Shown here piece by piece: positions 5,925 to 11,632 of a DNA stretch of 11,632 nucleotides. The notes under the pieces were generated by a model, which saw only the letters and a list, made by a program, of their open reading frames with translations, did not search any database and was not told where the DNA came from. How positions within the stretch are numbered: position 1 is the stretch's first letter; every line of letters starts with the position of its first letter. The stretch covers positions 1-11,632 of the forward strand of contig JAJFML010000065.1 of assembly GCA_021772195.1 (NCBI GenBank). The letters are read 5' to 3'. The position numbers and the translations under genes are program-made. Source of the DNA: Chlamydiota bacterium. GTDB lineage: Bacteria > Chlamydiota > Chlamydiia > Chlamydiales > SM23-39.

Positions 5925-7922
5925 ATGAGATTTGCTTTACCACTTATCCTTTTTTCACAAACACTTTTAGCTCTTCCTAGCGGCATGAAAGCTGTTCACG
6001 GAGAAGTAGATGTAACTAGAGAAGCATCGGAACTTGTCATAGAGACGGGTGAGAGGGCGATTCTAGAATGGGATAAGTTCTCGGTTGCGGAGCATGAAAG
6101 CGTACAGTTTGATCAGGCAAGTGAGCTCTCTGCCGTTTTAAACCGTGTGACGGGAAAGGATCTTAGTCAAATTATGGGTGAGGTGAGCTCAAATGGTGCT
6201 GTCTATCTGGTAAATCCTAATGGTGTTGTCATTGGCCACGAGGGAAATATCACTGCGAGAAGTTTTATTGCCTCTACTCTAGAACTTGCCAATCAAAGTT
6301 TTTTGGAAGGTGGAGATCTTTTCTTTTCAGGAGAGAGCAAAGAGACTGTTGTCAATCTTGGAAGAATTAACGCTGATGATGCTTATCTTTTGAGCTACCG
6401 GGTGATTAATGAAGGCGAGATCGTATCGGAAGAGTTTGCAGGGCTCGGTGCTGCCAGGGAGATTATTGTAAAAAGAGTGGGAGATGAGAGGATCTTCATC
6501 AAGCCTAAGGCTTTGAATAGAGATGGGGAAGGTATTTCGAATTCAGGTGAGATAGAGTCTTATAAAATTGAGATGAAGGCGGATGGAAATCTCTATGCGC
6601 TTGCAATCAATCAGGGGGGGAGAGTAGACACCCATGTTGAAGAGATCGGAGGAAGGATTTTAATTAGAGCAGAAGGCGGCTCTTTTTCCCACCAGGGAAA
6701 TTTAGATAGTACAGTGATCGATATTGTAGCTGATCAGATCGATTTTAAAAGAGGCTCCATGGCAGATAATGCAAGGGCTACTTTCAAAAGTTTAGATGGC
6801 GATGTAACTATTCATGATGAGGTGGACCTACGGTGTCAGAGCATAGCTGTTGATGCTGAGGGTAATTTTGTAATAGGTGATGATGTCGATATTAACACTC
6901 TAGATTCAATAGAGGCGCGTGCGACGGGAAATCTAATTGTGGGTAAGGATAGTTATGTGACTGCTGAAGATGAGCTTCATTTAAGTGCCGGAGTATCGAT
7001 TATGGTAGATAGAAATTCAAACTTTGAGGCTTCAAAAGGAAGCTTAGGACTTGAAGCTATCTCAGGAAATATTGTTTTTGCAGGTTCAAATGAGCCTTAT
7101 TCTGAGAAAAAGATGGAAATAGTGGTGGGGGGAGCCTGCATAGCTGGTAATCATGTCGAATTTAGGTCTCCAGAGGCAATCTCATTTAAAACGGGTGAAA
7201 ATATAATGCTCGATCAGGGCGTGGTCATTGAAGCTCCCAAAATCGAGGTGGAAACAGATTCTTTTCTCGTAATGGAAGGAGGGGAGATGATAGGGGCGAC
7301 TTCGATCACCGCTAAAGGCGATATTCTTCTCAACGGTTTTACTATTGATGGAGATAACCGAGGAGCGATTTCACTTACATCGGGCAGAGATATTGAGCTT
7401 TCCAATCAGTCGACTACGAATGCAAAAGATTTTGATACAGAGATTTCAGCGGGAAGACACTTTTTTGTTACAAATGACTCTGAGGTCATGACCGTCAGTG
7501 GCAACATTACCGTGGCAGTTGATCAGAATGAACCCGAAGAGAGCGGTTTTTTCAAGCTTGATGAAACGAGTCAAATTGCGATAAAGACAGAGCAAAAAAA
7601 AGAGACTAAAAAAGAGACTCCTAAAGTTAAGATCTATACCTCACTTATTGGAAATAATGAGATTGAAGGAAAAATCTTAGATGAGTCCTTTGAAGAGACT
7701 ACATTTGGTTTTGATACCGTCTATCCAGAGGGTGAGTATGTAGAGCCTGCCACCATTTATTACAAACCGCTTCCGAAAGGCATAACATTTGATATGCTAA
7801 AGTTTAAAGCTCCCTTGCAAAGGATCTTTGACAAAGCATCTCTTATAACCAAATTTACGATCTCTGAAATATCTAGCAGCGTGGATAACAACGAGCTTAT
7901 CCACGATGAAGAAGAAGAGTAA
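5925..7922 (+). CDS. Secreted beta-helix exoprotein with two-partner-secretion (filamentous haemagglutinin N-terminal) domain
   Basis: TpsA-type proteins cross the inner membrane by Sec and the outer membrane through a TpsB pore, then fold into a right-handed beta-helix used for adhesion or other surface roles. I chose the ATG at 5925 (665 residues) over an in-frame TTG at 5895, because the ATG starts directly on a signal peptide (MRFALPLILFSQTLLALPSG, probable cleavage near residue 16) and has an AGG 7 nt upstream. The TPS domain shows LNRVTGKDLSQIMG (72-85), VYLVNPNGVVIG (93-104) and SFIASTLELAN (113-123). Residues 200-545 are repetitive short beta segments. A lysine/glutamate-rich linker (about 556-568) precedes a 95-residue tail ending in DEEEE. 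It is small for an FHA-type protein, and no TpsB gene lies in the window. The stop codon abuts the typA stop with no gap. Confidence 0.88.
   Translation: MRFALPLILFSQTLLALPSGMKAVHGEVDVTREASELVIETGERAILEWDKFSVAEHESVQFDQASELSAVLNRVTGKDLSQIMGEVSSNGAVYLVNPNGVVIGHEGNITARSFIASTLELANQSFLEGGDLFFSGESKETVVNLGRINADDAYLLSYRVINEGEIVSEEFAGLGAAREIIVKRVGDERIFIKPKALNRDGEGISNSGEIESYKIEMKADGNLYALAINQGGRVDTHVEEIGGRILIRAEGGSFSHQGNLDSTVIDIVADQIDFKRGSMADNARATFKSLDGDVTIHDEVDLRCQSIAVDAEGNFVIGDDVDINTLDSIEARATGNLIVGKDSYVTAEDELHLSAGVSIMVDRNSNFEASKGSLGLEAISGNIVFAGSNEPYSEKKMEIVVGGACIAGNHVEFRSPEAISFKTGENIMLDQGVVIEAPKIEVETDSFLVMEGGEMIGATSITAKGDILLNGFTIDGDNRGAISLTSGRDIELSNQSTTNAKDFDTEISAGRHFFVTNDSEVMTVSGNITVAVDQNEPEESGFFKLDETSQIAIKTEQKKETKKETPKVKIYTSLIGNNEIEGKILDESFEETTFGFDTVYPEGEYVEPATIYYKPLPKGITFDMLKFKAPLQRIFDKASLITKFTISEISSSVDNNELIHDEEEE
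7880..7905. repeat. Perfect 9-bp inverted repeat with DnaA-box-like arms
   Basis: CGTGGATAA (7880-7888) and TTATCCACG (7897-7905) are perfect inverted repeats around an 8-nt loop. They lie inside the last codons of the exoprotein gene and 17 nt past the typA stop as read on the minus strand. No T-run follows in either direction, so it is not a standard intrinsic terminator, although it could still form a 3'-end RNA hairpin for both convergent transcripts. Each arm matches the DnaA box TTATCCACA at 8 of 9 bases. Confidence 0.55.
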
Positions 7923-9737
7923 TTAGTTCGACTTACGTTTTCGGTCTGACTCTTTGAGATGTTTCTTGCGAATGCGGATTGTTTTGGGTGTAATCTCCAC
8001 AAGCTCATCATCTTCGATGTAATCAATCGCCTCTTCTAGAATAAATTTTCTAGGCGGAGTTAAGATGATATTTTCATCAGTTCCTGACGCGCGAACGTTT
8101 GTTAGTTGCTTTGCTTTTGTGATGTTAACCACAAGATCATTATCTCTTGCGTGCTCGCCTACAACCATTCCTTCGTAGACATCATCTGTAGGTGTTACAA
8201 AGAGATGGCCTCTTCCTTGCAAGTTGAAGCAGGCGTATCCATTTGCTTTTCCTGTCATGTTAGCGATAAGAACACCTTTAAGGCGGGAGGCGATGGCACC
8301 TTTTTCAGGACCGAATGAGTCAAAGATTGAGGTGAGTATGCCTAGGCCTGACGTTTTTGTGATAAATTCACTTCGATACCCCATCAGTCCTCTTGTAGGA
8401 ATGAAAAATTCAAGGAAAGTGATGCCCTGTTCGTTTGTCTGCAGGTTTTTCATCTCGCCCTTTCTTTTCGAAAGATCTTCAATGATTGTACCGGAGTATC
8501 TTTCTGGGATTTCAATATGACAGCGCTCAAAAGGCTCATGGGTTTTACCATCTACAACTTTGGTGATAACTTTGGGTTTTGAGACAGCGCATTCATAGTC
8601 TTCTCTTCTCATCGTCTCAAGTAAGACCGCTAGATGGAGTTCGCCTCGTCCGCAAACGCGAATTGCATCGTCTCTGTCTGGAATTTCTTCGATCTTGAGT
8701 GTGATATTCGCCTCTTTTTCTTTATGGAGACGATCCTTAATTTTGTTCATGGTGACGTGTTTGCCTTCTCTACCTACAAAGGGGCTGGAGTTGACAATGA
8801 TCTCGATTGAAACGGTTGGCTCAGTGAGTTCGATAGGAGGGAGTTGAACAATGTGATCAGGATCTGTGAGCGTATCACCAATATCGATAGTACCTACGCC
8901 GGAGAGAATCACAATATCACCGCAGCCAGCCTCTTCGAGCTCGACTTTCTTAAGGCCATGGTGCCCTTCGATTTTTGCTATGCGGTGGTTTGTATGTTTG
9001 CCATCTCTATCGATGCGGGTGATCGTGTCGCCTTTCTTAGCTGTTCCCTCTAGTATTCTTCCGCAAGCACCTCTTCCTAAGAAGGGATCATAAGTGACAG
9101 TTGCCGCTTGTAGTAAGAAGGGAAGATCTAATGTTCCTGGAGGAGGAGGGCATTTATCAATAATGAGCTCAAAAAGTGGCTTTAGATCTATTCCCTCATC
9201 GCCAACCTTATTAATAGCAAAGCCAGATAGCCCAGATGCGTAGATGTAGGGGAAGTCGAGCTGTTCATCATTTGCTCCGAGCTCAACAAAGAGATCAAAT
9301 GTCTCATCGAGTACTCTATCGGGATCTGCATGGGGTTTGTCGATTTTATTGAGTACAACAATCGGTTTTACGCCGAGTCTAAGCGCTCTTGAAAGCACGA
9401 ATCTAGTCTGCGGCATTGGTCCTTCTTTTGCATCCACAAGAAGAAGAACAGCATTAACCATTCCGAGTACTCTTTCTACTTCGCCTGAGAAGTCGGCGTG
9501 GCCCGGAGTATCGATAATATTAATTTTACAATCGTCGTAAAAGATTGATGTATGCTTTGCGAAAATCGTAATGCCGCGCTCTTTTTCCTGATCGTAGCTG
9601 TCCATCACTCTTTCAGGAACGGCTTCTGTTTCTCGAAAAATATTTCCTTGTTTTAGGAGCTGGTCTAATAGGGTCGTTTTGCCGTGATCGATGTGAGCGA
9701 TAATGGCGATATTTCTTATTTTTTTTGGGTCAAACAT
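7923..9737 (-). CDS. typA: Translational GTPase TypA/BipA
   Basis: TypA (BipA) is a ribosome-binding GTPase of the EF-G/LepA superfamily that helps 50S assembly and translation under stress. The 604-residue length is typical (about 607). GTPase motifs are G1 AHIDHGKT (14-21), G2 RGITI (54-58), G3 DTPGH (76-80), G4 NKID (130-133) and G5 ASGLSG (167-172). An EF-Tu-like domain 2, an EF-G-like domain V and the TypA-specific C-terminal domain with a basic tail ([18 protein letters not shown]) follow. The segments [19 protein letters not shown] and [15 protein letters not shown] are TypA-like and separate it from LepA and EF-G. AGGA 5 nt before the ATG supports the start. Its GC content is higher than that of the HECT gene, as expected of a highly expressed core gene. 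Its 3' end faces the exoprotein gene with zero intergenic bases. Confidence 0.97.
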   Translation of the reverse strand: MFDPKKIRNIAIIAHIDHGKTTLLDQLLKQGNIFRETEAVPERVMDSYDQEKERGITIFAKHTSIFYDDCKINIIDTPGHADFSGEVERVLGMVNAVLLLVDAKEGPMPQTRFVLSRALRLGVKPIVVLNKIDKPHADPDRVLDETFDLFVELGANDEQLDFPYIYASGLSGFAINKVGDEGIDLKPLFELIIDKCPPPPGTLDLPFLLQAATVTYDPFLGRGACGRILEGTAKKGDTITRIDRDGKHTNHRIAKIEGHHGLKKVELEEAGCGDIVILSGVGTIDIGDTLTDPDHIVQLPPIELTEPTVSIEIIVNSSPFVGREGKHVTMNKIKDRLHKEKEANITLKIEEIPDRDDAIRVCGRGELHLAVLLETMRREDYECAVSKPKVITKVVDGKTHEPFERCHIEIPERYSGTIIEDLSKRKGEMKNLQTNEQGITFLEFFIPTRGLMGYRSEFITKTSGLGILTSIFDSFGPEKGAIASRLKGVLIANMTGKANGYACFNLQGRGHLFVTPTDDVYEGMVVGEHARDNDLVVNITKAKQLTNVRASGTDENIILTPPRKFILEEAIDYIEDDELVEITPKTIRIRKKHLKESDRKRKSN

Positions 9738-9762
9738 CTTTTTCCTGGGATTTAAACCTCAG

Positions 9763-9791
9763 ATGATACTTTAAACCTTAAATATTCGCAA
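9763..9791 (-). promoter_or_regulatory. Candidate typA promoter
   Basis: On the minus strand TTGCGA (9791-9786, 4 of 6 consensus) and TATCAT (9768-9763, 5 of 6) are separated by exactly 17 bp. Transcription would start near 9756, giving a leader of about 19 nt that includes the typA AGGA. Confidence 0.5.
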
Positions 9792-9803
9792 TGAGACGTT
9801 TAA

Positions 9804-9833
9804 TTGTTTTCTTAAAATTTGCTTAGGTATATG
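9804..9833 (+). promoter_or_regulatory. Weak candidate mgtE promoter
   Basis: TTGTTT (9804-9809) and TATATG (9828-9833) are spaced 18 bp apart. TATGAT at 9830-9835 is an alternative -10. The leader would be only about 25 nt, too short for an M-box Mg2+ riboswitch. Confidence 0.25.
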
Positions 9834-9850
9834 ATTTTCTTGCCTACGTG

Positions 9851-9857
9851 AAGGAGG
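9851..9857 (+). promoter_or_regulatory. Strong Shine-Dalgarno that fixes the mgtE start
   Basis: AAGGAGG lies 6 nt before the ATG at 9864. An in-frame GTG at 9858 touches the motif directly, leaving no spacer, so the ATG is the real start. Confidence 0.85.
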
Positions 9858-9863
9858 GTGGTT

Positions 9864-11288
9864 ATGGACGATCATTCAATTCAAGAATCAAAAACCTCTC
9901 AACTAGATGAGATGTTGCGCGAGAAACTTGAGAATGCTGTTCATAAACAGACCTCAAAGGTCTTTATGCACGACATCGCTAAAATAGCGTGTGAGCATAC
10001 CCCGATTGACCTTGCCTATGCAGCTTCCCACCTCCCTCAAGATGTACGTCCTTCACTATATGATAATCTTCCTAATCGTGATGCAAAAATTCAATTTATT
10101 ATTAACACAGATAATGACACGAGAGTCGTCCTTTTTCGCGCGCTTGGCGATAAGGAATTAAAAAAAATATTTGATAAAATGCCTCCCGATGAGTCGGCGT
10201 GGGTCTTGGATGACATGTCAGAGCGTCGTTTCCGTAAAGTAATGGAGCTCATCGACGCGAAAAAAGCAGCCCGTATCGCTGAAATTAAACAGCACTCCCG
10301 CGGATCTGCCGGAAGGCTCATGACAAGTGATTTTTTTTCTTTCCAAATGGATATGACCATAAAGGAAGCTGCAGGGATTATTCGAGATCATCCTCGCATC
10401 GATTTTACTAAAGGAATTTTTATTCTCAATCAGGCAGGGGAGCTTCAAGGCTTTGTTCCTGCTAGGAATATGATTATTAACGATCCTGACCTTCCTCTTC
10501 GCAAAGTAATGCGTCCTGTGATGCATAAGGTCTTGCCTGATCAATCTCGTGAAGAGGTGATTGACCTTGTGGAGCGCTATAAAGTCTCCTCTCTTCCTGT
10601 TGTTGATATCGACAACTTTATTGTAGGTGTTATTACCTATGAAGATATCGTAGAGGCGATGGAGGATCTTACAGATGAAACAATGGCTAGAATTTCTGGC
10701 ACGGGTGAAAAAATAACTACTCATGAACCGATTTTTAACCGATTTTTAGCCAGATCACCCTGGCTCTTAGTTACGCTTCTAGCTGGTCTTGTAAATGTCA
10801 GTATGATGTCTTCTTTTGAAAAGCATTTTGGCATAGAACTCGTTTTTCTTCTCTTTTTTGTGCCACTTGTAACGGGGATGTCAGGAAATATTGGAATTCA
10901 ATGTAGTACTGTTCTTGTTCGGAGTATGGCAATGGGTATGCTTCACGGCTCTCAACGCACTGATTCTATAGCCAAGGAGCTTCTTACAGGTCTATTTACC
11001 GGTTCGGTGTTTGGCGTTCTCTGTGGTCTTTTAATTTATGCTCTTGATTTTATGGTTGGCCCAGGGGTTGGTTTGAGTCCTGTTGCAGTCTCTGTTATCG
11101 TGGGATCTGCTTTAATTGGAGCTTGCTTTGCGGGGACATTTTTAGGTGTTTTCTCGCCTCTATTTTTCTCTCGTATGGGAGTTGATCCTGCAATTGCGTC
11201 AGGGCCGATTATTACGGCTCTTAATGATTTCCTTTCCATGACAATCTATTTCTTGATTGCTTGGGGTTTGCACATTCTGATTTTTTGA
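9864..11288 (+). CDS. mgtE: MgtE magnesium transporter
   Basis: MgtE is a dimeric inner-membrane Mg2+ channel whose cytoplasmic domains sense Mg2+ and close the pore. The 474-residue product (from the ATG at 9864) has the full architecture: an N-terminal helical superhelix domain (about 35-145), CBS domain 1 starting near GRLMTSDFFSF (150-160), CBS domain 2 around VMRPVMHKVLPDQSREEVID (215-234) and SSLPVVDIDNFIVGVITYEDI (242-262), a connecting helix, then a membrane part with five predicted helices (about 300-474). The pore signature PLVTGMSGNIGIQCST (334-349) and the last helix with NDFLSMTIYFLIA (454-466), whose Asp455 fits the conserved pore-side aspartate, are intact. Neighbours: typA diverges upstream and a DUF721 gene follows 94 bp downstream. 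Mg2+ feedback is expected at protein level; no Mg2+ riboswitch is visible. Confidence 0.96.
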   Translation: MDDHSIQESKTSQLDEMLREKLENAVHKQTSKVFMHDIAKIACEHTPIDLAYAASHLPQDVRPSLYDNLPNRDAKIQFIINTDNDTRVVLFRALGDKELKKIFDKMPPDESAWVLDDMSERRFRKVMELIDAKKAARIAEIKQHSRGSAGRLMTSDFFSFQMDMTIKEAAGIIRDHPRIDFTKGIFILNQAGELQGFVPARNMIINDPDLPLRKVMRPVMHKVLPDQSREEVIDLVERYKVSSLPVVDIDNFIVGVITYEDIVEAMEDLTDETMARISGTGEKITTHEPIFNRFLARSPWLLVTLLAGLVNVSMMSSFEKHFGIELVFLLFFVPLVTGMSGNIGIQCSTVLVRSMAMGMLHGSQRTDSIAKELLTGLFTGSVFGVLCGLLIYALDFMVGPGVGLSPVAVSVIVGSALIGACFAGTFLGVFSPLFFSRMGVDPAIASGPIITALNDFLSMTIYFLIAWGLHILIF

Positions 11289-11319
11289 TAGTTCTACTAA
11301 AATTTTTAAAGAGATTTTA

Positions 11320-11336
11320 TCACATGTTCTATGTGA
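11320..11336 (+). terminator. Weak hairpin after mgtE, possible terminator
   Basis: TCACAT (11320-11325) and ATGTGA (11331-11336) pair around the loop GTTCT, and the run AATATTTTTC follows. The stem is short and AT-rich, so termination would be weak. The shape also resembles a generic dyad protein-binding site. Confidence 0.3.
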
Positions 11337-11346
11337 AATATTTTTC

Positions 11347-11375
11347 TTGAGATTTTGCTTATATAATTCTATATT
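11347..11375 (+). promoter_or_regulatory. Candidate promoter for the DUF721/DciA gene
   Basis: TTGAGA (11347-11352) and TATATT (11370-11375) are spaced 17 bp. A perfect TATAAT also occurs at 11362-11367 but lacks a -35. Either would place the transcript start within about 10 nt of the ATG at 11383, giving a very short or absent leader. Only a poorly spaced GGA (11379-11381) precedes the ATG. Confidence 0.3.
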
Positions 11376-11382
11376 CTCGGAA

Positions 11383-11632
11383 ATGGGCTATAAAAGAACT
11401 CCAAAAAACTATCAAGGAAACCGTTCACCGTCTAAAAAGATATCGGATTTATTGCCTGGATTTTTAGAGAGATTCGATGATAATAAAAACCTCGAAAAAG
11501 AGGAGGTTTTTAAGGCCTGGTATGATATAATCGGAGAAAATTTAAAGGCCTTTACAAGGCCTGCAATGCTCCAGGATGGGACCTTGCAGGTTGTGGTTAA
11601 AAGCCAGACGCTTTACAGTCTTCTATGTACGC
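11383..11632 (+). CDS. DUF721/DciA-family protein (N-terminal part, runs off right edge)
   Basis: The 83 visible residues match the DUF721 pattern: a basic N-terminus (MGYKRTPKNYQGNRSPSKK), a short helix ISDLLPGFLERF (20-31), EVFKAWYDIIGENLKAFTRP (41-60) corresponding to the family W-x-x-(I/V)-G core, then LQDGTLQVVVKSQTLYSLL (63-81), the beta segment with the L-x-V-x-V pattern. DciA proteins load or assist the replicative helicase DnaB in bacteria that lack DnaC. From memory, the DUF721 gene of Chlamydia (CT191) sits just upstream of gyrB and gyrA and near mgtE, so gyrB may follow beyond the edge. The start is the first in-frame ATG; no good Shine-Dalgarno is seen. The identification is good, but the helicase-loader role is by family only. 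Confidence 0.85.
   Translation, partial: MGYKRTPKNYQGNRSPSKKISDLLPGFLERFDDNKNLEKEEVFKAWYDIIGENLKAFTRPAMLQDGTLQVVVKSQTLYSLLCT

Noticed and set aside
7880..7905. Replication origin suggested by DnaA-box-like sequences
   Set aside because: There are only two imperfect boxes, inside a coding region, with no AT-rich unwinding stretch and no dnaA or dnaN nearby.
7760..8026. A minus-strand frame of 88 codons spanning the exoprotein/typA junction
   Set aside because: It overlaps two confident genes, and its low-complexity serine-rich product reflects the acidic codons read backwards.
8224..8520. A plus-strand frame of 98 codons within typA
   Set aside because: It is antisense to the conserved TypA domain V region. 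No ribosome site or homology is apparent.
9858..9863. GTG start for mgtE
   Set aside because: It directly abuts the AAGGAGG motif with no spacer, while the ATG at 9864 has a 6-nt spacer.
9738..9863. Mg2+ riboswitch (M-box) ahead of mgtE
   Set aside because: The whole gap is 126 bp and holds the typA promoter region as well. It is too short for an M-box, and no stable paired architecture was seen.
10218..10724. A 168-codon open frame on the minus strand inside mgtE
   Set aside because: It is fully antisense to a well-conserved membrane transporter gene, and its product has no recognisable domain or consistent composition. It is a shadow of mgtE codon use.
11320..11336. CRP-type operator (TCACAT..ATGTGA)
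   Set aside because: The order is inverted relative to TGTGA..TCACA and the spacing does not fit. A weak hairpin is the simpler reading.

Overview
The window most likely comes from a chlamydia-related bacterium (phylum Chlamydiota, environmental or amoeba-associated type). This is an inference from four things: a moderately AT-rich sequence; mgtE followed on the same strand by a DUF721/DciA gene, which recalls the mgtE to CT191 to gyrB/gyrA neighbourhood of Chlamydia; a classical menaquinone gene cluster of the kind kept by some environmental chlamydiae; and a eukaryotic-type ubiquitin ligase gene. Another intracellular gammaproteobacterium cannot be excluded from this window alone.

Layout. 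Positions 1-3193 (minus strand) hold a tightly overlapping menaquinone operon transcribed menG (ubiE) > menF > menD; menD runs off the left edge. A 240-bp AT-rich divergent region (3194-3433) carries a near-perfect 25-bp palindrome, an imperfect 18-19-bp direct repeat and an extended -10 promoter. It leads into a 729-residue plus-strand gene (3434-5623) encoding an N-terminal hydrophobic segment, ten roughly 31-residue helical repeats and a complete C-terminal HECT E3 ubiquitin ligase domain. A small chaB gene (5620-5856, minus) overlaps its 3' end by 4 bp. A divergent plus-strand gene (start 5925, end 7922) encodes a secreted beta-helix exoprotein with a two-partner-secretion (filamentous haemagglutinin-type) N-terminal domain. 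It abuts, tail to tail with no gap, the minus-strand translational GTPase gene typA/bipA (7923-9737). Plus-strand mgtE (9864-11288) and the start of a DUF721/DciA gene (11383 to the right edge) complete the window.

How it fits together. The flanks are housekeeping: quinone synthesis, a ribosome-associated GTPase, Mg2+ transport and probable helicase loading. The middle, 3194-7922, looks like an accessory block aimed at the host or cell surface: a candidate ubiquitin-ligase effector and a surface or secreted beta-helix protein, with chaB between them. The HECT gene is visibly more AT-rich than the genes on both sides. It is the most unusual element here: recognisable eukaryotic HECT sequence, including the catalytic Cys and the C-terminal minus-4 Phe, is rare in bacteria.

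No tRNA, rRNA, CRISPR array or insertion sequence was seen. The only non-coding stretches are 3194-3433, 5857-5924, 9738-9863 and 11289-11382, all under 300 bp.
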